From contig JAVDOI010000004.1 in assembly GCA_032191485.1 (NCBI GenBank), positions 19,208,943 through 19,272,942 on the forward strand: a DNA stretch of 64,000 nt, in the 5' to 3' direction. Each line of letters opens with the position of its first letter. Position 1 is the first letter of the stretch. The position numbers were made by a program, and so were the translations under genes. Source of the stretch: Leptoclinus maculatus (Eukaryota > Chordata > Actinopteri > Perciformes > Stichaeidae). The notes below the pieces were generated by a model that did not search any database, was not told the origin of the DNA, and was given only the letters and a program-made list of their open reading frames with translations. Below, in pieces: positions 57,376-64,000 of this stretch.

Positions 57376-60300
57376 GTTGTAATTTTTGATCTATTTGTAG
57401 TTTCAGGCTGTACAGGCAGCTAAGTTAGGTCAACATTTAACTGCTGTTTATGAAAAGACACTGATTCCAGGAAACATTGTAAGAAACGATAAACGTGTGA
57501 TGGTAATCTCCAAACAATTTTGTCATCTGCTTTTGTAAATTCCTTTTTCTTGTTCCCAGTACCAATCATTTCAGTTTCGCCAAGCATTTAAAGGATGGCA
57601 TTTCACAAAAGATGATTATAGTTTTTGGTTAGTAAAGAGTCTTAATACTGTCCTCTAGAGCTTCTCAGTGTATATGATGGTGGTCATTTGGGGGCAAATC
57701 TTGGGTGAATGTATTTCACAGCATGTAAAGGATACAGGTAAGAAATAATGAATAGCAACCCCTATTAAGGTCATTTTTACTAAAGCTACAGTGTTTGGAA
57801 AACCACAACTTCACAATTCCTTTTCTTTGAATCTCCCTTTATGTGTCTCCCTAACCTGTACCTCAACCCAACTCTCTCCTCCCACACATATTCTTTCAAA
57901 GAATTCTTAACACTTCTTTCATCTCTCTTTCTACTGCCTCTCTGACCTTTGCTATAGCCATTCTTCCTTTCCACTTCCTTCTATTTCTCTACCTCCATGC
58001 CCTTGTGTCTCACTTACCCTCCCTCCATTTCTCCTTCACGGTATTTAAGCTTCCTCTGCATTCCCGCTTTAGTCCTCAGTCCCTTTTGATGCACTCTTTC
58101 TAAACGCTTCAGATTAAAGCCCATAATGCGCAGCGCCCTATTTACAGCGTACCAGTAAAGTACATATTTAAACACACATGTAAGGCAATACCATTTTAAG
58201 TTAGTGAATGAATTTTCACATCTTGTCCCCCTATACCTATTGTATAAATCGGTATACCATTCAAAATTAAACTATACATTGGGATGAACGATGCTGCATG
58301 TTGCAGGTCGTAATCTAATGCATACCCACTCTTTATTTAAAATATTTGTCTCCAGCCGTGGCCAGGTGTTGCTCTTGGTTTGGGTGGGTTGGGTTAACAG
58401 CTCTTTTATTGCCCTAGTTTATGAAGGCAGGTTGAAGGAACAGAAGACCCCGGCTTTGCAGATTTGAGCCAAAGATAAGCGCCCAGGTCCCTCCTTAAAA
58501 ATTCCAACTGGATAATGGAAGACATTCCCCTTTAGGGAAAAGCAACTAAACGACTCCAGAAGGAGACAACAGTAAATCTTCCAGGCATAATAATCCATTA
58601 GTTGGCCATTTAACAGTGAGGACAATATTTCAAACTCCTAACAAGTTATGTCTGCATGTTCCACATATTTTGTATCCTTTTAGGTTCCATTTCAAAGGAT
58701 TTTCCCCCCAAAAAAAGATTAAGTTTAAGGGTGCTTGAGAGGTTGCAGAGGTTGCAAGGTCACACAGTTGAGTTATAGTGAAAATAAAGAGACAGAGCTT
58801 CATGAATGCTATACATGTACTTGTGTACATGTACAGGTGTGTGCGCTTTGTTGACCATTTCATGAGTTTATGGAGCTGAAAATTACCTTTTAAATAAAAC
58901 TATTCTGCAGTCGATGACATTTTAAGATTACTTAATAGATTAATTATTACATAACGTTCAACATAGCATGTTTACATTTAAAGATATTAGGCTTGGGGCT
59001 CCTAACAACACGTGTATTACAATATCAGAGGACACTACATGTTTTGGCCTTGTCCTCAGCTGTCATTCCAGCATTCCCATGCCTGGTGAACGGCCCCAGT
59101 ATGGGATCCCTATTCCGATGACAGACAAAAGGGCAAGTCAAGTCTCCCACAGCTCCTGAAGGACAAAAGCCAGTCATAATAAGTCAAGGCTGATCCCTGG
59201 ACCCTGGGCCCCACCAACAAGGAAGACAAAGCGTTGAGTTCTCCTCACAAAGGCAAGTTATTACAGCCGAGGAGCCTCACGTTGCTAAAATGTCAATCAA
59301 ACTCTGGCCTGATAGAGGACCAGGGTTGGGCTGTTTTTCTTCTCTTAATTTGAGGAAATCAAAAGTATTTTCTCTTTCACTCTCCCCTACCTACTGCTCA
59401 AGCACTCTCTATGCCATTCCCTTTTTTTTTACTTTCTCATTACTTCCACTTGCTCCCTCCTCTCCAATTACAGACTACTCTTTCATCTCCCCAGCCAAGG
59501 AATGGAGTGATAGGATCAGGAGGAAGAGTGAAGAAAGAGGCTTTGTTGCCCTATACCTCCCCCCTCTGATACCCCACCCTGGCCTTCTAATAACCCCAGG
59601 GCCACTCAGGTCACTTCAAGATTGTGGTTTACACAGTTTCAGCTCTGTAATGCAATGTTAAGATACAATACATGATATATTTTAAATTCAAACACATTGT
59701 ACTGCACTGACAAGCATATGTCATTATGAGGCCATTCTGACTTGATAACAGTAACCTGATGTTGATTCAAAATAAGTAAAGAACTCCATTCATATTTCAA
59801 AAATACAATTCTGAATGCCCACTTCTTTCTATTCCTCACTGCAAATATGAAAAGAATTGTTTTGCAAAGTTGCAATATTCCCTTAAAAATGGCACAGTAA
59901 TACAAAACATTAAAGGGGCAACATTTACCAGATGCATGTTTGCCTTGAGAATCAATGGCATTACAGAGTCCATAAGGTCGTGTGTTAGAGAGACACAATG
60001 CATGGGCTTAAAGTCTCATCAATTTTGGTTTTCTTGCATACTGGATTTACAGACGTATTTGAAAGACCAAGTCCTTGGTTGGTATCTTAATGTCGTCCTT
60101 CGGTTTATGGAGGCTTACTTTCTGTTAGCTCTGGTGCCCCCACAAGTCCCAGCTAATCTGCTGGTGTGGCTTTCTTGGCAAAGCTTTCAGATGACATTGA
60201 AGTAAATGGAGGCAGACAACAAACACTAACAAAGGGGTAACGCTATCCATAGCTAATGTGTGCATGGGCCTAGCCCTGAGGGATCTTTTGCTTTTAACAA

Positions 60301-61214
60301 GTTGATGCCTACATACATTTTGTATTTATTTAGATCATACTGGTCTACTGAGACATTTGGTTATGTCATGAACACACAGGTCATAACAGCAGTGCAAATT
60401 ATACTTTCCTTCTGGATTTGAAAATGTTTACGTCACTTACTGCCATTGCTTTCCCATTGGTCCTTGGGCAGATGCCTGTCTCAGGCACAGCAAAGAAATT
60501 TGAGTTCACCCGCGGGCCCCCCGGAGCCAGGGCCTTTCCCAGGAGCACAGCCCCCTATAGGGCTAGGGCAATTAGGCCAGGTGAATAGGCCAGCAGCCTG
60601 CTTACAGTGGGGCCTTGTTCCCTGCTGTAACATGGCCCATTGTCTCAGGACTGGGGTAAAGGGGGAAGGTTTCATTCAGGAAATGGATCAGGGGATGGGA
60701 CTTTAATTAGAGTCACCCTAATTGAGTATAATGCAGCCATAATTGAAGATACGCTAAAAGGAGGGATTGGAGCAGGGTTCGGCACAATTGAGTCTCCTGG
60801 TGAGGGGTAGGTTTGGAAGGGACAGGGAGTCTAAATCACCTGGGGAACACTGTCATTCCACTGCAGGATAAATAACATCTGGTATGTGATTGGAGCAATT
60901 TGCAGGCCACATGAAGAAGAAAATGAAAGCTAATGTTCCTGTTTATATGCAAATACTAGAAGAGCGATTTTACAAGCAGCACGATGAAAACCATGGCTAG
61001 AGATGGCCAAATGAGCCAACAATGTAAAAACAAACAAACATGGATGTGTTCTATATTACTGGCCATGCCCATCTTTTTCTCCTCCCCTACTGTCTTCCCC
61101 CAGCCTGTAGCTGTGCTCTCTTCCAGCCTGTTTTTCTCTGGTGCACGGAGCTGCTACAGGCAAGATAAGGCTGGTCTACCCGAGTTAGGGCTTAACATAA
61201 TCCCTCTTCCTTCC
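57376..61214. other. Unique DNA, no gene recognised
   Basis: The open frames at 59290-59661 and 60446-60706 show no family resemblance. About 60440-60930 is GC-richer and contains CTTTAATTAGAGTC and CCTAATTGAG cores, so it may be conserved regulatory DNA. Confidence 0.45.
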
Positions 61215-61380
61215 TCGGAAAAAAAGAAAAAAGAAAAAAAGAAACAGTGCTCAGGCTCATCAACACACGGCTGAAAAAGAGGAGGAGAAAGTGATGGAGA
61301 AAGAGGGAGAGAAGGAAGAAATGGGGGAGGTGGAAAGGGTAACGAGAGAGAGAAAAAGCAGGGGTAGGGGAACAGAGGAA
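61215..61380 (+). repeat. Purine-rich tract
   Basis: The tract runs from AAAAAGAAAAAAGAAAAAAA through GGAGGAGAAAG-type sequence to about 61380, with a short break near 61247-61272. Open frames on either strand here are compositional. Confidence 0.85.
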
Positions 61381-63093
61381 TAAAGTAAGACTGCTGCCAC
61401 ACATTTAGCAAAATTTCACCAGGCGTGAAAGAAATACAAAGGAATGAGAGTCTGCAGTGGCAACGGAGAAGACGAGGAACAGTTTTGCGTTCCCGATGAT
61501 CAGAGTGTGAGCTAATCCTTTGACAAGGGGGTCTGGGGAAACCCAATCCTGATGCCCAAAGGCTTGACATGCCTAAAGCTGCCATCCCAACTCCAGTGGC
61601 AGGATTCAGACAATATGTCTGTGAGCTGGTGCCATTTACTGCCTAGGAATAAGCTGGCATGGGCACAGCATATCAAAGATGGGGTACAGACAGAGCTGCT
61701 CTTCACCTCCACAAACACAAAAGAAGTGGTCTGTTGTGAAAATGGATAAAACAGCTCACTGTAGATGCACGAATGGGTGTGTTGGAGGATAGATAGACGG
61801 ATGGATGCATGCTCAGGGGTAGATGAATGGATTAGAGGCCAGTGTGACAGTATCATTCAAATCAGACCTGGAGGACGAGTTGGCAGGATGAATTAGGAAA
61901 AGGCACTAGATTATAAGCCACAATACTGTTTCCTTTTCTTGTCTCTTGTGTGGTTGAGATAGTCAATGGCAATAGTGCTGTTGCTATCAAGGTGATACAT
62001 CAATATTGCCTCATCACTGGGTTACTGCCCCCCCCAAAAGAAAAAGGTTTATTTTTTTTCCTTTATCATTGTCTTGCCTCCTCAACCCACAATATAATTT
62101 ACTCTTAAAGCAAAAAAATGCATACTCCAATTGATTCATCTCAAGAATAAAATAAAGTACAATGAGATCTGTGCGACTCGGTGTTACACGTTCTTGCAAC
62201 TTTCCAAAGTCAAGCTGAATTCCAGGAGGTAAAACATCATTACAGATGGGAAAATAGCACCGCAATGGGTTTGACACTTCAATAATAGTTCATGATTGAA
62301 ACGATAGCACAAAAAACGCTCTCTGGTAATGCAACACCAAACAAAAACACAACTGCACCAAGTGCCCTTTTCATCTTGATGTACCAGGATTCAGTGCTCG
62401 AGGAGAAACCAGGAAACATGCACGTTAGCATAATGTCGTCACTGTCTTATTGACCTGATAATGTTTTGCTGAGTGACAGCTATTTGGGAGTTTTGACTTT
62501 TTTAGCGGCTCTATAGCCCTTACCTGAACACTGAATGGGTTCTTTGTTGTTGAAGCTGACTGAAGAAAAGCATGGGGCTCTGGTTAAAAAGCAAGGTTAG
62601 AAAAAAATGAAAATAAGCAAAGAGAATGGCGAGATTCTATAGTCTTGTTTTAGCATTTTAATAAGGCTTTTATTTCATGTTTCTTTATTGTAAATGCACA
62701 AAACCCCATTATGACGAAAATCAAAACATGTGTGCGTGACTATATTTGAAGAAAATGGCTGGGTTAATTTTAGTGGAAATGAAAATGGACAAGAAAGAGG
62801 AAACTTGACAAAGATTGACTTTGCAATGTATCATAGTGTTAATCGTTTTGTGAAATGGAATCCTCCATTAAATTCAGATGAGATGAATGTTTCAATCAGT
62901 TGGCAATCTGGGGTTGACATGAGATTGATGGAGAATTTTTCATTAGCAACATACAATTTTCAATGTCTGGAGCCTTGTGCTGATTTCCATTTGTGACAAA
63001 CTGCCACACGCCGTTGAAGTTGTTGACAATTAACAAGACTGATGATACAGCTATTCATCATGTCATACTGGTCCGTTTTATTTTTCAACTTAG

Positions 63094-63095
<2 letters not shown>
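61381..63095. other. Unique DNA, no gene recognised
   Basis: No assignable frame, RNA gene or repeat was seen. About 61787-61815 has a few GATA/GGAT words. Confidence 0.45.

Positions 63096-63144
<49 letters not shown>
63096..63144 (+). repeat. (GT)24 microsatellite
   Basis: This is about 49 bp of pure GT. Confidence 0.96.
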
Positions 63145-63145
<1 letters not shown>

Positions 63146-64000
63146 TGAGAGGACAGCAGATGACAGGATTACTAAAGAATTTTGTCTGAAAAGGAAAGTC
63201 AGTGCTTGGAACATGGAAAGTGAAAAATGATGACAAATGCCTTTTTTGATGGTTTATGTGTGGCTTTATAGATAGTTTTAATGAATTCATGAGAATTGTA
63301 TCTTTTTTGTCTCCTCAGTGCCTCTACAAAGTAAAAAAATATATATTTTATTCTAAAAGGGATTGGCACAGCTGTTTGTCAGATGTACCCTGTTTGCAGA
63401 CAGCACAAAGAACCAGAAACATTAAAGCCAAGTGAAATTGTACAATGATAAAAGGCATATTAAATTAGTTACAGAAAGGATGGAAGTGAGAGGCTTCCTT
63501 GAATGTGTTTTGGACTTGAACTCAATCACTGATAGTGATGAAACTACCAGATTGGGTGTGATGTGTGCTGTGATGGTGTTCGACTAAGAATATTTTATTG
63601 TCAAGAAACAATTCCCACCTTCTGTAGCCACAGTTAACGTCATCCACTAGAATCAGTTTTCTTCCAAAGTGTTATTTGTCAGTTGAAGGCATTCAGATTC
63701 CACCAAAGAGTGTGTTCAAACTCAATCACTAAGTTGTATGTTACACATATAAACATATATATATATATAAAGATGTTTTCTCCCCTAAAACGACACAAAC
63801 ATTAAATGAAAAATGACCCATTATCATTAGCATTAACTGTCACTATCTAGCCTTTTTTGAGAGTAGTTTTTCACCAATGTTCAGCACTCAAACATTAGGA
63901 AACCATTGTCAAACTGGCAGAGAGGCCAGTTTCTGCACCCACAGTAGCCTTAGGAGACCAGAATGCAATGCAGCAACAAGACACGATGTGTTTGGAGTAA
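63145..64000. other. Unique DNA, no gene recognised
   Basis: The sequence is AT-rich up to the window end. The only repeat is the short (AT)n at 63754-63769. Confidence 0.45.
63754..63769. repeat. (AT)n microsatellite
   Basis: There are about eight AT units. Confidence 0.88.

Overview
This window looks like vertebrate nuclear DNA, almost certainly from a teleost fish and probably a spiny-rayed (percomorph) one. It is AT-leaning and gene-empty, with many (CA/GT)n microsatellites. It carries repeats of kinds I know from fish genomes: a minus-strand LINE 3' end with a GATA tail, a tRNA-derived SINE, GCCCGAGC-type elements, hAT transposons with 8-bp target duplications, and GTGGGGAC/GGTCCTCAC dispersed repeats. 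I recognised no protein-coding exon, no functional RNA gene, no CRISPR array and no prokaryotic organisation. The open frames that exist are short, unrelated to families I know, or produced by microsatellites. The most economical reading is a large intron or an intergenic desert. The species assignment is inference from repeat types.

Layout. 1-3.4 kb: a 1,069-bp foldback DNA transposon (259-1327) with arms of about 0.36-0.40 kb and a 6-bp target duplication, then unique DNA. 3.44-3.81 kb: the 5'-truncated LINE 3' end. 3.8-10.3 kb: unique DNA with simple repeats. 10.35-13.10 kb: a GCCCGAGC-type element about 2.75 kb long, split by a nested internally deleted hAT transposon (11623-12563) with perfect 15-bp ends and an 8-bp duplication. 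14.37-14.82 kb: a diverged tandem duplication. 15.29-15.97 kb: a decayed hAT remnant with transposase-like sequence interrupted by a frame change. 16.75 kb: a (AAGTC)10 array. 24.65 kb: a terminal fragment of the same hAT family seen at 11.6 kb. 29.6 and 57.1 kb: two dispersed repeats of related style. 33.3 kb: the SINE. 48.9-49.7 kb: a probable LTR-type repeat. 51.0-53.4 kb: a dense run of (GT)n arrays, a 13-base G run and a pyrimidine tract ending in a splice-acceptor-like site.

The intact-looking parts are transposon ends, not working genes. The nested insertions give a relative order: the GCCCGAGC element was present before the hAT element. Several unique stretches (about 21.05-21.2, 26.15-26.4, 35.1-36.06, 45.1-45.44, 47.0-47.5, 56.5-56.8 and 60.4-60.95 kb) have a more even base composition and homeodomain-type TAATTA/ATTA cores. 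They could be conserved non-coding elements, but a single sequence cannot show that.
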